A stretch of DNA of 64,000 bases from Saccharum officinarum (Eukaryota > Streptophyta > Magnoliopsida > Poales > Poaceae): assembly GCA_020631735.1 (NCBI GenBank), contig CM036160.1:116976680-117040679 (forward strand), given 5' to 3'. Shown one piece after another: positions 11,648 to 22,700 of this stretch (positions are counted from its first letter, which is position 1; each line of letters starts with the position of its first letter). A program made the position numbers and the translations under genes. Under the pieces are notes generated by a model. The model saw nothing but the letters and a program-made list of their open reading frames with translations, was not told the origin of the DNA and searched no databases.

Positions 11648-11903
11648 CTCCCTCTGTCCCTAAAAGCATGCAATTCTCACATTTCGAGCAGTCTAGACTT
11701 TAAACTTTGACTAAAATTATATGAAAAAGTACTAACACCTATGAGACAAAATAAATATCATTAGATTAGTCATAGAATATATTTTCATATTAAATTTATT
11801 TGGAGACATAAATGCTAATAATATTTACTACAAACTTGGTCAAACTTGAGCTAATTTGACTGTCACGGTTCCCATAATTGCATTCTTTCTTCGACAGAGG
11901 GAG
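11648..11903. mobile_element. Stowaway MITE inside a NOT3 coding exon
   Basis: The termini CTCCCTCTGTCCC and GACAGAGGGAG are inverted repeats flanked by TA on both sides (11646-11647 and 11904-11905), the hallmark of Stowaway (Tc1/mariner) MITEs. Removing the 256-bp element plus one TA rejoins SKRN-I-LNTDEK in frame, so the insertion hit coding sequence. Confidence 0.85.
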
Positions 11904-12240
11904 TATATTTCTTTTGGACAAGTCATTTATTGCAGGAAGTGCGCTAACCGATCCATTTCCTGGGACTGGACCAATAGTTATGGGAGCTGTACCTAATGCC
12001 TGACTACTAGTTATTCCTCGAGCTATGCCCCTGCCAATTCCAATTCCAGTAATAGAAGGAGATGGTCGTCGTGGAGGAAAACTCATGCTTTCATCATCCT
12101 TCAAGGTGGTTGATAAGTTTGCAGGAATTGAGGTAACAGCGGCGTATTCTCAGGAGCACTTCGTGGAATAGCAGAAGAAAGTATTGCAGCCGCTGTGGTG
12201 GGAACAGTTGGTCGCACAGGGGAACTAATTGTTTCTGCAG

Positions 12241-12794
12241 GCCCTTGTTCAGTTCCAAAATCGGGCACCCCCGATTTGGAACAGTTCGCTACAGTGCGCA
12301 TTAAATGTGCACTGTAGCGATTCGTTTGTATTTGGTAAACATTGTCCAAATTTTGACTAATTAGGCTCAAAACGTTCGTCTCGCAAAGTACAATAAAACT
12401 GTGCAATTAGTTTTAAATTTCATCTACATTTAGTACTCCATGCATGTGCCGGTATTTTGATGTGATGGGAATCTTCTTTTTGCATAGTGAAATTTGGGGT
12501 TGAATTTGGCCCTTGTTTAGTTCCCAAATTCAACTTCCAAATTTCACTATGCAAAAAGAAGATTCCCATCACATCAAAATGGCGGCACATGTATGGAGTA
12601 CTAAATGTAGATGAAATTGAAAACTAATTGCACAGTTTTATTGTACTTTGCGAGACGAACATTTTGAGCCTAATTAGTCAAAATTTGGACAATTTTTACC
12701 AAATACAAACGAATCGCTACAGTGCGCATTAAATGCGCACTGTAGCGAACTGTTCTAAATCGGGGATGCCCGATTTTGGAACTGAACTAAGGGC
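12241..12794. mobile_element. Head-to-head pair of GGCCTTGTTTAG MITEs forming a 554-bp palindrome
   Basis: Two copies meet at about 12507/12508 in opposite orientations. Their outer ends (GCCCTTGTTCAGTTCC and GGAACTGAACTAAGGGC) and inner blocks (GCTACAGTGCGCATTAAATG, ATGCAAAAAGAAGATTCCC) match as reverse complements with few differences over ~270-bp arms. The pair interrupts the NOT3 exon between GPFSSQA and ETISSPVRP. Confidence 0.8.
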
Positions 12795-13456
12795 TTGGGA
12801 ACTAAAAGGGCCAGGTACAGAAATGGCTGCGCTACCAGTACTGGCAGCAATGGGCACAGCTGGTACTGAAGGTCCAGGATTTCCACCTTTTGGAGGTGGT
12901 GTTTGTGGCGCAGATTCAGGATTGCTTTCTTGTGAAGCTGTCTCCTCTGTTTGATCTTGTGATGTACTTTGTGAAGGAGTTGTTGATACTGTAGGCTGAA
13001 AAAAAAGATGAAACAGTTGGTAAGACAGCAGACAGTTAATAATCGAAGTGACATGAGGATTGACCTGAAAACACAATTCTCTAATTTGTTATTGGATATG
13101 TTCTTATTGTAGCAAAACCAACAGAAATTCAGTGGGAATGGACACATATCAACAGATTCAGTACTAGCACTTTTAAATTTACAGAGCAAAGCTAGCATTT
13201 ATTTATGAAATATGAGAAATCAAATGCATATTAATATAAAAATATTATCTTACATTTCATCTGTACCACAAACCATCAAAATAAATAATAACAGCATGAA
13301 CCTGAGTAGGTGAAGTTGCAACTGAACTCTTTGTGCTCAAAACTGCAGTCGTCGAAACAGAAGCAACACCCTGCCAATTACGAAACAAGGCTGAAAATAT
13401 ATGACTACATGGGGGTCGGGGGAAAGCAAAACAAAATATAAATACATAAGGCGGAG

Positions 13457-16400
13457 TGTTGGAATATTGTTACACATGTATGGTAGGCTTGTATAGTAAC
13501 GGTTGTTACGGTTACACATGTATGGTAGGCATGTATAGTAGGCTATTATTAGGCTTTTATTGGTGTCTATCACCTCCTGTAATTCAGCCCATTGGCTTAT
13601 ATATAATGGCGCCCCTAGCTGTTGCCTGGCGCCCCTAGCTGTTGCCTAGTGTGGCCTTTGCCCCTAATCTGATCTTCCCACTCTAACATGGTATCAGCCG
13701 CATACCCGATCCTCCGCTTCCGCTGATCACGCGCCCAGGCCGCGACTCTTCTTCCTCGCGACGCCGCCGCCACTCCTCTCCGCGCATGTTCCCCTCACGA
13801 CGCGTCCACCCACCCAGCGCTCCGCCCTCCTCTCTCTCTCATGCCATGGCCGACGACGAGATCGTGCCCGATCCCACCGCGGCTCTTGCTGCAGCCCTCG
13901 CCGCAGCCCTTCCTGCCGCCGCTCCTCTGAATCCTGCTGCCTCTCTCGCCACCATCAATATCAAAACTCACCTCCCCATCACCCTGGAACTTCACCCGCC
14001 CAATTATCGTGCCTGGCGTGAGCTTTTCACCACCCTCCTCGGCAAGTTCGGCGCTGGTCACCACATCGATGGTACGCCGGTGCCTGACCCGGTCACGCCG
14101 GTGTGGACGACGACGGATTTCTCTGTCCGATCCCTCCTCTACTCGTCCATCTCTCCGAAGCTGATGAACAAGGTGATGACGCCCGGCGCAAACGCCCGCA
14201 CCATCTGGCTGGCGATCGAGGCGCAGTTCCAGAACAACAAGTCGTCGCGGGCCCTTGCGTTGGAAGCAGACTTCCACAATCTCGCGCAAGGCAACCTCTC
14301 CTTCTTCAACTACAGCGAGCGCCTCAAGTCGTACGCCGACGGGCTCGCCGATCTCGGATTCCCCGTCAACGAGCCGACTCTGGTCCTCACGCTCATTCGA
14401 GGCCTAAGTCCGACTCTTCGTCACATGGGGACCCTCATCAAAACCCGGGATCCCCTGCCGACGTTCAGCACTGCGTGCTCCATGCTGGAACTTGAGGAGG
14501 CGGACCTCAAGACCCCGCAGCCTGGCGAACAACGACGCTGGTGGTGGCGCCTCAACCGCCGGCGCCCCAGCCACCCGCTTCCCCTTCGGCGCCCCAGCAG
14601 TCCTCTTCTGCGTCACGGAACAACAACAAGAACAGGAACAAGTACAAAAATCGCAACAGTGCGCCATCCTCCAGCAGGTCTGGCGTGTCCGGCGGTTTTG
14701 GCGGTTTCGGTGGCTTCCGTCCATTCCTGAACCCCTACACCGGCACCTTCCAGATGTGGCCAATGCAGCCTACCCAGGGCGTGCTTGGTCCACGTCCCGG
14801 CGTTCCGCATCAGGCCATGTTCGCTGGCGCCCCTCCCGGATTCCCTACTGCCAGCGCGCCTGCAGCAGTTGCAACGACGTCCGCCACGAACACCTGGGAT
14901 CCCACTGCCTTGATCAACACGCTGAACTCCATGACCCTGCAGCAGCCCGACTGGTTCATGGATTCCGGCGCGTCCTCCCATCTCTCCAACGATCAGGGTA
15001 TTCTCTCCTCCACTTCTCCTTCCCACACACCCACAAATATTCTTGTCGGCAACGGCTCTTCCATTCCCATCACCGCTCGTGGTAGTGTTGTTTTTCCCTC
15101 TCCTACCCGGCAATTTTCTTTATCCAATGTTTTAGTTTCTCCTCAATTAGTCACCAATCTTATTTCCGTGCGCAAGTTTACCATTGACAACCTTGTGTCT
15201 GTGGAATTTGACCCGTTTGGTTTGTCTGTGAAGGATCTGAAAACTAAGGCGCTACTCTATCGGTGCAATAGCTCCGGCGATTTGTACCCTTTCTTCACGA
15301 CACCCACCTCCACTCGTGCCGTGTTGCTGGCTCTTGCAGAAAACATTTGGCATCGTCGCCTCGGCCATCCTAGCGCCAAAGTTCTCTCTCAATTGAAGTC
15401 AGCCAATGCCATCTCTGTCGCCCCAAATAAAACACCTGCCACTCCTTGTCATGAGTGTCAGTTAGGAAAACATTTTCGTTTGCCGTTTGCTACATCTTTA
15501 ACGCGCACTCATCGCCCTTTTGAGATTATTCATTGTGATTTGTGGACCTCTCCGGTTCCCAGTGTGTCTGGCAATAAATATTATTTGGTGTGTTTAGATG
15601 ATTTCACTCATTATCTCTGGACATTTCCCTTGAAACTGAAATCTGACACTTTTTCCACTATTCGCGATTTTCACACCTACGTGTTAACACATTTTCAGTG
15701 TCGTATCAGTTTCGTCCAATGCGATAATGGTCGTGAATTTGATAACCACGTTGCTCGCTCCTTTTTTTCTTTCCCAGGGAATTCGGTTCCGACTCTCTTG
15801 CCCGCACACTTCACCACAAAATGGAAAAGCTGAGCGTGTCATCCGCTCAATCAACAATATTCTTCGAACATTGTTGATTCAAGCCGGTCTTCCTCCCGCG
15901 TTCTGGGCCGATGCCTTACACACAGCCACCCACCTCTTTAACCTCCACCCCACAAAAGTCCTCAAAAATATAACCCCACACCAGGCTTTGTTCGGCTCCA
16001 AGCCGTCCTATTCCCACCTCCGGGCTTTTGGATGTCGCTGCTATCCCAACCTATCGGCTACCACTCCTCACAAACTTGCGCCACGATCCACCGAGTGCAT
16101 CTTTCTCGGCTACCCCTCCGATCACAAGGGCTACCGTTGTCTTGATCTCAAGTCTAACAAAATTATCACGTCCCGGCATGTCGTGTTCGACGAGCTCACG
16201 TTTCCTTATGCCGCTCGTACCAGCACCCCTGCCTCTTCGTATTCGTTTCTCGATGACTTTGCAGATGATGATACGGTGCTCCCTGGTGCTCCTGCGCCTC
16301 TGCCCGGCGTGCCCGGCTCATTGCTGGCAGGAGGACCTGCCCCATCGCCCGGCACACCTGGATCCACGGTGCCGCACGGGCCTGCCCCGTCGCCCGATGC

Positions 16401-16918
16401 GACCGAACCGGCGCCATCCTCGTCGCAAGCTACTGCAAGGGTGCCGCCGTCGCTGACCGGGCCAGCCCCGATGCACGGCGCGCCCGGTTCGACGTCAACG
16501 TCGCACGCCACGTGCACGCACGGCGCTGCTGGTGCGGGCACCTCTTCATCAGCGCCGAACGACTACAGCACCAGGCCGCCTATAACGGCTGTCTATACTC
16601 GCCGTCCACGTCCTGTGGAACTCTCCACCGAACAGCGCGCTCCCGCGCCGGCACCACCTGCTCCTCGGCAGGCCTCTCGTGCAGCTGCTCCTGCGCCGAT
16701 TCCCGCCGCGGTCTTCAGAAGCTCAGAAAGTACCCATTCCACCTATATCCAATGACCATCCAATGGTTACTCGAGCCAAGAGTGGGTTCCACACTCCAGC
16801 CACTTTTCAGGTTGCCAGACCATCGCCCATTCCAACATCCTACAAGCAAGCTCTTGCTGATCCTAATTGGAAGAATGCAATGGTTGAAGAGTTCAATGCT
16901 CTCACGGCTAACAGGCAA
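13457..16918 (+). mobile_element. Decayed, 3'-truncated Ty1/copia retrotransposon
   Basis: A short 5' LTR at 13457-13688 (TGTTGGAATATTG ... CTCTAACA, 232 bp) is followed at 13689 by TGGTATCAGCC, a primer site matching initiator Met-tRNA. Gag and pol follow and stop abruptly at the start of the RT region. No 3' LTR or polypurine tract is present. The break point joins a copy of the xylose isomerase 5' region (16919-17164). No TSD can be judged. Confidence 0.85.
13846..16918 (+). pseudogene. Copia gag-pol remnant with frameshifts
   Basis: Gag starts at an ATG at 13846 and shows the UBN2-type region (ELHPPNYRAWRELF, WLAIEAQFQNNKSSRAL). After a frameshift near 14510-14540 come the protease motif WFMDSGASSHLS, the pre-integrase HRRLGHPSAKVL, and integrase with CDNGREFD. 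A second shift near 15770 precedes SPQNGKAERVIRSINN and GYPSDHKGYRCLD. A third near 16740 leads to the first RT residues (YKQALADPNWKNAM), where the element ends. Catalytic RT and RNase H are missing, so it is non-functional. Confidence 0.85.
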
Positions 16919-17164
16919 GGTGAAATGCAAAACTGAATTTCTTTTAAAAAAAACAAAACAGAGAATCCAAGTGAGTAGATAAGATGCATTTCAGGAATTC
17001 AGGTGGAAAAAATTCCAGTAATTTTCTATTTATATATTTATATATAATATAAGCATAGATCGCCCCCTGAGCCGCCTCATCGGATTTGCTTCACATATTT
17101 AACTCTGTTCAACTACCAGCCGAGTTCGCAGCAGCACTCTGAGTTCGCAGCAGCACTCTCCGGC
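16919..17164 (+). repeat. Second copy of the xylose isomerase 5'-flank/promoter segment
   Basis: From gaaatgcaaaactgaatttc through agaatccaagtgagtagata and ttccagtaattttc to cgagttcgcagcagcactct, this matches 22701-22850 in order and orientation. The copy carries ~65 bp absent from the gene-proximal version (about 17057-17121) and a small tandem repeat of cgagttcgcagcagcactct. It includes a TATA-like ATATAATATAAG equivalent to the gene's TATATAAG. Confidence 0.7.
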
Positions 17165-17176
17165 TTCGTTTGGCAC

Positions 17177-18188
17177 TAAGGGCAGTCCTAACGGTGAAAT
17201 CATGAGCAGTTTCCATAGTCTAGGATTCTGCACTAAGAAACTAGTTTTCTCAATGCAACTTTTCTGCTAGAGTGCAAATACAAATTTGACCAATAATTCA
17301 CCAGCTCCGTATCTAGATCCTCTGCACCCTTGGCCCCGTGGACGAGCTGTGCTCTGTATGCACCATGAACTCCGTCAAGTGCTAATTCGGTACGTATAAA
17401 GCAGTGGCTATGGCTGCAGTGTTTTTCTTAGCAAAGCACTATGCTAACAGCCGCTGCGGATTAAATCAATATGCAGTGAACATGCCTACATCCTTGCCAC
17501 GGATCCAGAAAGGGCTTGGCCGGTTGGCTGCATCGTCCGCCGGCAGGGCTTCTCGCACATCCTAGTCCGTGAGCAGAAGGGAACTCCCGCGTCCGCTCGG
17601 TGACCGGCACCCGCTCGGTGGCCGTGACGAAGGCTCCGCGCTCACGTCCGCTCGGTGGCCTCGACGAAGGGCTCTGCCCCGCGCCAGCTCGGTGGCCGGT
17701 GGCCGCGACGAAGTTTGACGAAGATGGAGCACACCCGCTCGGTGGCCGACTGCGGGGAAGATGAAGACAGAGGCCGCGCCGGTGCCCTCTCTGCTTCCTG
17801 CTCAACGCCGGCCACCGCGCATGAACCCCGGCGAGCTCCCTCTCCCGTTCACCTCCGCCCTTCCCGGCCACACCCTCCCCTTCTACGTACAGCTCGCGCC
17901 GCACCTCCCCGCAAGAGCACGCGCGGTGGGTTTTGCGGAGGCAGGAGCGAGCAGGCGGGCGCGCGCGATGACGGCGGAGCAAACTACTGGTTTCTCCCCA
18001 ACGCGGTGTGGCTTGTTTCTTCGCGTCTCATTGCTAGCGAAGACGCGGTTCCGTGGGGTAGAAACCGTTTCTCTATTTTTACTCTCTCTCTCCATTAATT
18101 TCTTTGCCATATCAGCAAAAAGACTGAGCTGTCATGGTAATTAATAGAAATAGAAACTACCATAAATAACCCATTGGGACTGCCCTTA
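17177..18188. mobile_element. TIR element with TAAGGGCAGTCC ends and GC-rich interior
   Basis: The left end TAAGGGCAGTCCTAACGG and right end CATTGGGACTGCCCTTA are inverted repeats of at least 12 bp, about 1.0 kb apart. Subterminal sequences (CAGTTTCCATAG near the left, AGAAACTACCATAAATAACC near the right) are also partly inverted. The GC-rich middle (17500-17990) gives long open frames on both strands with no recognisable protein. Family assignment is uncertain and I found no convincing TSD. Confidence 0.5.
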
Positions 18189-18325
18189 GCTCATTTGGAA
18201 GCGAGCATTACCCACGCGAGATATCAACCAAGGGTGGATTGGGTTGATCCCCTCCCTCCACCGAATCCCCACCCACCCGGTGGTTATAATCCCCAAAAAT
18301 CCCTTGGCTCATTTGGAAGCGAGCT
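18188..18325. repeat. Insertion-like segment between 18-bp direct repeats
   Basis: The string gctcatttggaagcgagc occurs at about 18189-18206 and 18307-18324, bracketing ~100 bp rich in CCCC/CCACC. This could be a small insertion with long TSDs or a simple local duplication. Confidence 0.4.
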
Positions 18326-18667
18326 TGATTAGCTTTGGATTCGCTAGTTGCTAATAGCTTGCTGCCGTGTAAGGTCTATACGTGCATGCATTCACTTTAC
18401 TATTTATTTGTTATTATGCCTCTCCAACAATTAAACATGCAGAAAATTTTAAAACACGTAGGAAATTCTGAAAAAAGAAAAGGAAAATAATATAAGTAGC
18501 CTAAGTTTTGAACTATAAGTTCATTAAATATTATTTAAATAAATCTAAATATAACAAACGTTCCAAATCTTCCCAAGCTATAAAACCCAAAATTATGGAG
18601 AACACTTGCAAAGTTTAGAGAGCTAACTTCCAATAAAACAAGATTTAGGATTTTAGAATTCAAATGC
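18326..18667. other. AT-rich intergenic, nothing seen
   Basis: Low-complexity AT-rich DNA without exon signals. Confidence 0.45.
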
Positions 18668-18682
18668 AAATGCATGAAGCAA

Positions 18683-18824
18683 TTTTTTTTGAACTGGAAA
18701 GTCTTTTCTTCTCGTCCCGTGCACTGTGCACGGAAATACCACGGTCACCGGAGTTCGAACCCAGGGCGGCCAGGTAGGGCCTTTGGCTCCATGCGCTAGC
18801 CACCAGCAGCTGCCGCTCGCTGCA
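18683..18824 (-). mobile_element. tRNA-derived SINE, minus strand, with 15-bp TSD
   Basis: The duplication aaatgcatgaagcaa sits at 18668-18682 and 18825-18839. Read on the minus strand, the element has a box-A-like GGCTAGCGCATGGAGCC, a good box-B GGTTCGAACTCC, the shared core GTATTTCCGTGCAC and an A-rich tail. It is a relative of the SINE at 9867-10013. Confidence 0.75.
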
Positions 18825-18939
18825 AAATGCATGAAGCAAATTGGAAATGCACAATGCAAAACCAAAACGCTGGCAGGAAATACACAATGCAAAGTGCATG
18901 AAGCAAATGGAGCAGGAAGTGCACCCTCTCAATTAACTC

Positions 18940-19249
18940 TCTGAAAATACGTAGAATTGTATTGGAATCACTGTTGTACTGCCACGATGATGGAACATGT
19001 GCAAGATCAAATAATTGAACCTGAATAAAGAGCACATTGTCGAGGCACGCCCAATAAAACAAGGCAGAAAATACACAGTGATTCAACAGGGATTGTTTCA
19101 AGCTCTGGATTGGCTCTGGATTGCAACAATGTGTATGTCTGCATTGCAACTTTGGCCATGATAAATATCAATCTTTGTTGTTCCAGAAGCATCTTTCATT
19201 CCTTAGCTCCTTATACCTATTCCAACAGGCAAGCATTAAAGATAAGTAG
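18940..19249. other. Intergenic, no gene seen
   Basis: Ordinary AT-rich DNA. Short open frames on both strands have no recognisable content. Confidence 0.45.
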
Positions 19250-19490
19250 GGCCTTGTTTAGTTTACTCCAAAATGCAAAAAGTTTTCAAGATTCCCCGTC
19301 ACATCGCATATGCCGATACATGTATGGAGCATTAAATGTAGGTAAAAAAATAACTAATTGCACAGTTTGTCTATAAATGTCGAGACGAATCTTTTGAACC
19401 TAGTTAATCCATGATGGACAAAGTTTGTCAAATACAAACGAAAAGTGCTACAGTGCTTTTCCAAAATAATTTTGGAAACTAAACACGGCC
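19250..19490 (+). mobile_element. MITE of the GGCCTTGTTTAG family
   Basis: Ends GGCCTTGTTTAGTTTACTCC and GGAAACTAAACACGGCC, flanked by TAG on both sides (a possible 3-bp TSD). Internal blocks TGTATGGAGCATTAAATG, CGAGACGAATCTTTTGAACC and AGTGCTACAGTGC mark the family. Confidence 0.75.
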
Positions 19491-21240
19491 TAGGTTATAT
19501 GTCTGAAATTTAGTAGTTACTACATATTGCATTTGTGAATACCAAGAGGCTTTGAACTGAACATGGAAAAGAGTCATCCTTTAATCCTACAGTCTACATA
19601 TATGCATAAAGTGATGCATGTTAAGGAAAAAAATCTGAAAAATGTAGAAACTAAACTTCAAAGAATGTGAGGCAACTAGTTATTCAAAGCAACCCATGAG
19701 CTGACATTCAGTTATCCAAAGGTACATAATAATTCTGTAGCTGATTAGAAGTTGACAATTCTGAAGAAGTTGACAACTGTGAACGCAAGTCATGGATGGA
19801 AGATCCTACTGAATTAGAAAAGAAATAAAGTTGTATGTACACTAATCATAAGAAAAATAAAGCCCAGTCAGTTCAGCAAGCAATCTTTTCAGTTTTCTAT
19901 TTCTTCACTATACAGATTAGCAAGAGTGCAAATTAGCAATTCCTTGTATGCTTCACTGATAAATTTTACTTCGGAATTCTACTGTTATATTAGGGAAAAT
20001 CATAGGCATGGAAAGTGAAGGGGCACAACTATAGGAGAGTATTACCTGAAGAACCTTCTTCAATGTCCTCAGCTTCAGGGGCTTCAGAGGTGTCAACATC
20101 AATGGTTGTAGGAGCTCCAGATGGTTACCCAGTTGCAACACTGCTGCCAAAGATAATTTGCATTGGCATGTAGTTGATGATAGGCCTGTTGAGAAATTCA
20201 GCATATTGATAGGCCCGTTGAGAACTTCAGCATTTTTTGGGTGTGACTACAAGTAAATCGATGCAAGTCAATTATATGTAAGTATGCAAGCTAGGCTAGG
20301 GGGAAAAAATCAGTTTTTTTAACTCTATAAGAATCAGCTCATCCACTGTACATAGTACATTTTCAGCTAGTAAAAATATTTTCAGCTATTTAAATATTAG
20401 GAATCTAGAGGAAAAATATTCATGTTGCCAGGAAAAATATTATCACAAGTAGAAGAAGTGAAAGACTACAGTTCCTTTCACATGCAAAAAACAAATTGAG
20501 TGAAACAATCAAGCCCCTGGCGAAAGAAAATGAGTGAATCAAAAATATCGCTCAAACTACTTCTCAGCCAACGAACAGTGTTTTTCTCTATCAGTATAAG
20601 CCAAATTTCAGCATAAGCGAACAGGGATATTATGCTAAAACAAGCTGGCCGATTGCAGTAAATTTGCATCCATGAGCATATTCACTTGAGCTTATCAGCC
20701 AGAATCAGCGCTACTTTTCAGCTATGGAACAATGCTTTTCTCTAAAACCAACTAGTAGCCCTTGTTACTTGTTAGTTAGCTGTATGAGCAATTCTCCTAA
20801 TGCAATCAAATCATGACTCTTTGTCACCTTGTAAAATAATTTTTTGAGTCGATCCACCGTACTAGTGAATTCAGGAACACGGAGTTAAATCAGAAGTATA
20901 GCGGCGTTTGCACATCAGGGACCACCAATAAATAAAACTATTAAAATATGCCAACGAAAACCTCAATCGACCTGATCTGCAACCCAGCCTGCAAGCTAGT
21001 TCAGTAACATGTATAATTTGAATCTCTATAGCACCATATATCCACACTGATATTTAGTAATTAAAATTCAGAAGCGCTGTACTTGCTGACAATTTGAGCA
21101 TGTGGGACATTAGTCATCAGTGGCCAATTAAAATGGCAAACAATCTAATAGGAGACCTTTAGATTTACCAATCATTGTAGAAAGCCAGATATGAACATAT
21201 CAACAATCGTCACTTCATTTTCATCAGGTATCAGCAAACA
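19491..21240. other. Repeat-rich intergenic DNA with a possible SANT-like exon relic
   Basis: The minus strand at about 20036-20216 reads FLNRPIINYMPMQIIFGSSV, then a stop, then GAPTTIDVDTSEAPEAEDIE. This resembles the acidic end of plant Myb/SANT-like proteins linked to PIF/Harbinger transposons, but the stop and short length make it a weak call. Remnants of a second MITE family (agcttatcagcc, gaacagtgtttttctct) lie near 20550-20760. Confidence 0.35.
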
Positions 21241-21245
21241 ACTAT

Positions 21246-21920
21246 CTAACGATCAATGTTGCAACATGAAGCACTCCGTTTGAAATAGGTGAAACATTTA
21301 CGAACATACTTTTGCAACATATGTGTATAGCAACTATAGTATCCAAATAAACGCACTTGCAATATACGTCTGAAATAGATGAAACATTTTAAATAGATGC
21401 TTGCAACATATGTCTGAAACATAAGTAACATCTAGATGAAACACTTGCAACATAAGTCTAAAACAGGTGAAACATTTGGAACATACACTTGCAACATAAG
21501 CCACTGCAACATATACAACATCCAGATAAAACACTTGCAGCATATACGTATGAAACAGTCGAAACATTTCAAACCTACACTTAAAACATACGTGTATAAC
21601 TATTGCAGCATATGCAACACCAAATCTACTTTTGCAATATTCAGAATACAACAGACATCTAAAACGCAAGAAACATATGGTTGCAATATGTGCTCTTATA
21701 CTTGCTACCACCCAATGGAGGCTGGTTGACGTGGCCCGGGGGAGTGCAGTGCGAGGCGCGAGGCGCGGACAGTGCATAGCGCGAGGCGAGTCCGGTGCGA
21801 CCGTGCAAGGCGTGAGACGTAGAGGCGCACGGTGTATGGCAAGTCCGGCGCGAGGCGGGTTCGTCCAGTCCGGACAGACGGATGCGCCGATAGGAGCATT
21901 ACTGTTCTTTCTCTTTTTTT
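21246..21920 (-). repeat. Inverted relative of the 1.0-2.1 kb TTGCAAG repeat
   Basis: On the minus strand it begins with gcatccgtctgtccggac, has a GC-rich segment, then ~430 bp of degenerate ATGTTGCAAGTGTTTCAT / GGATGTTGTATATGTTGC units. The composition and unit sequences match 1000-2130, including the shared phrase AAAAGTAGATTTGG. Family unknown. Confidence 0.5.
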
Positions 21921-21992
21921 AGGTTATTTTGGGCATCGCGTGGGGCCACGAAGGTAGCCGTAAGAGCAAGCACATTAGTGATGTCTAATATA

Positions 21993-22447
21993 GGGGGTGT
22001 TTAGTTTCTGGGGTGAAAAAAATTTGAGGTGTCACATCGGATATTTCATGGGATGTCGGAAGGAGTGTTCGGATACTAATAAAAAAACTAATTACATAAC
22101 CCGTCTGGAAACAGCGAGACGAAGGCTCTGTTCGGCAGGCTGTTTTTTGGCTTATAAGCCGGCTGTGACTGATTTGCTGTGAGAGAAAAACACTGTTCCA
22201 CGGCTGATAAGCTCAGCCGAACAGGGGGGAATTTATTAAGCCTAATTAATCCATAATTAGCACATGTTTACTGTAGCACCACATTGTCAAATCATGAACT
22301 AATTAGGCTTAAACAATTCGTCTCGTAAATTTATCACAATCTATGTAATTAGTTATTTTTTTTCGTCTACATTTAATACCCTATGCATATGTCTAAACAT
22401 CCGATGTAACATGGTGAAAAATTTTACCAGAGAAACTAATCAAGGCC
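21993..22447 (+). mobile_element. GGCCTTGTTTAG-type MITE interrupted by a second MITE
   Basis: Outer ends GTGTTTAGTTTCTGGGG and GAGAAACTAATCAAGGCC with family blocks (CCTAATTAATCCATAATTAG, AATTCGTCTCGTAAATTTAT). At 22124-22228 an unrelated MITE with ends GGCTCTGTTCGGCAGGCTG and CAGCCGAACAGGGG splits the conserved CGAGACGAA|TTTATTAAGCC block, so it arrived later. Confidence 0.65.
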
Positions 22448-22700
22448 ATTGTAGCATGCGGTCTAAATTGCCACGTCATCCTGAGATGACCTCCTTCCTG
22501 GCTTAAAAAAATAGCCTCACCCTCCCCTCGTGCCTCGTGCCTTATCTCCATCTCCTCTCCTCTCCGTCCTAATCGGCAATACTTCTCTCCGTTACCAAGG
22601 GCTCACGAGAGGAGAGCAAAACTCGTCAATCAATTAAATTAAATCAATTAAATAAAGATCAGAAAACAGCCGAATTGCCGATCACCGAAACAGGCGCGGG
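22448..22700. other. Upstream flank of xylose isomerase, no gene
   Basis: A CT-rich tract (ccatctcctctcctctccgtcc, 22549-22570) precedes the duplicated promoter segment. No exon seen. Confidence 0.4.

Larger units (their letters stand above)
10672..13370 (-). pseudogene. NOT3: Broken internal fragment of a CCR4-NOT subunit 3 (NOT3) gene
   Basis: Readable pieces, 5' to 3': 13302-13370 (STKSSVATSPTQ), 12795-12995, 11904-12240 (FPPRRPSPSITG, ITIGPVPGNGSVSALPAIND), 11413-11647 (NTDEKINSSGL, GGRVFSPPVVSGVQWRP) and 10672-10767 (RPEISADHREKY, VQQQGGSLLN). They match the low-complexity middle of plant NOT3, a scaffold of the CCR4-NOT deadenylase complex. The N-terminal coiled-coil region and the C-terminal NOT box are absent. 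The large exon is interrupted by a Stowaway MITE and by a pair of MITEs, and a 1-nt frameshift lies near 12142 (ENT|AAVTSIP). A copia element starts 87 bp upstream of the first piece. It cannot encode a normal NOT3. Identity is sure; whether it arose by truncation in place or by transposon capture is not. Confidence 0.75.

Noticed and set aside
17461..18144. GC-rich frames of 127-173 codons on both strands
   Set aside because: They lie inside a TIR element, have no recognisable motif and overlap on both strands, as expected of high-GC DNA.
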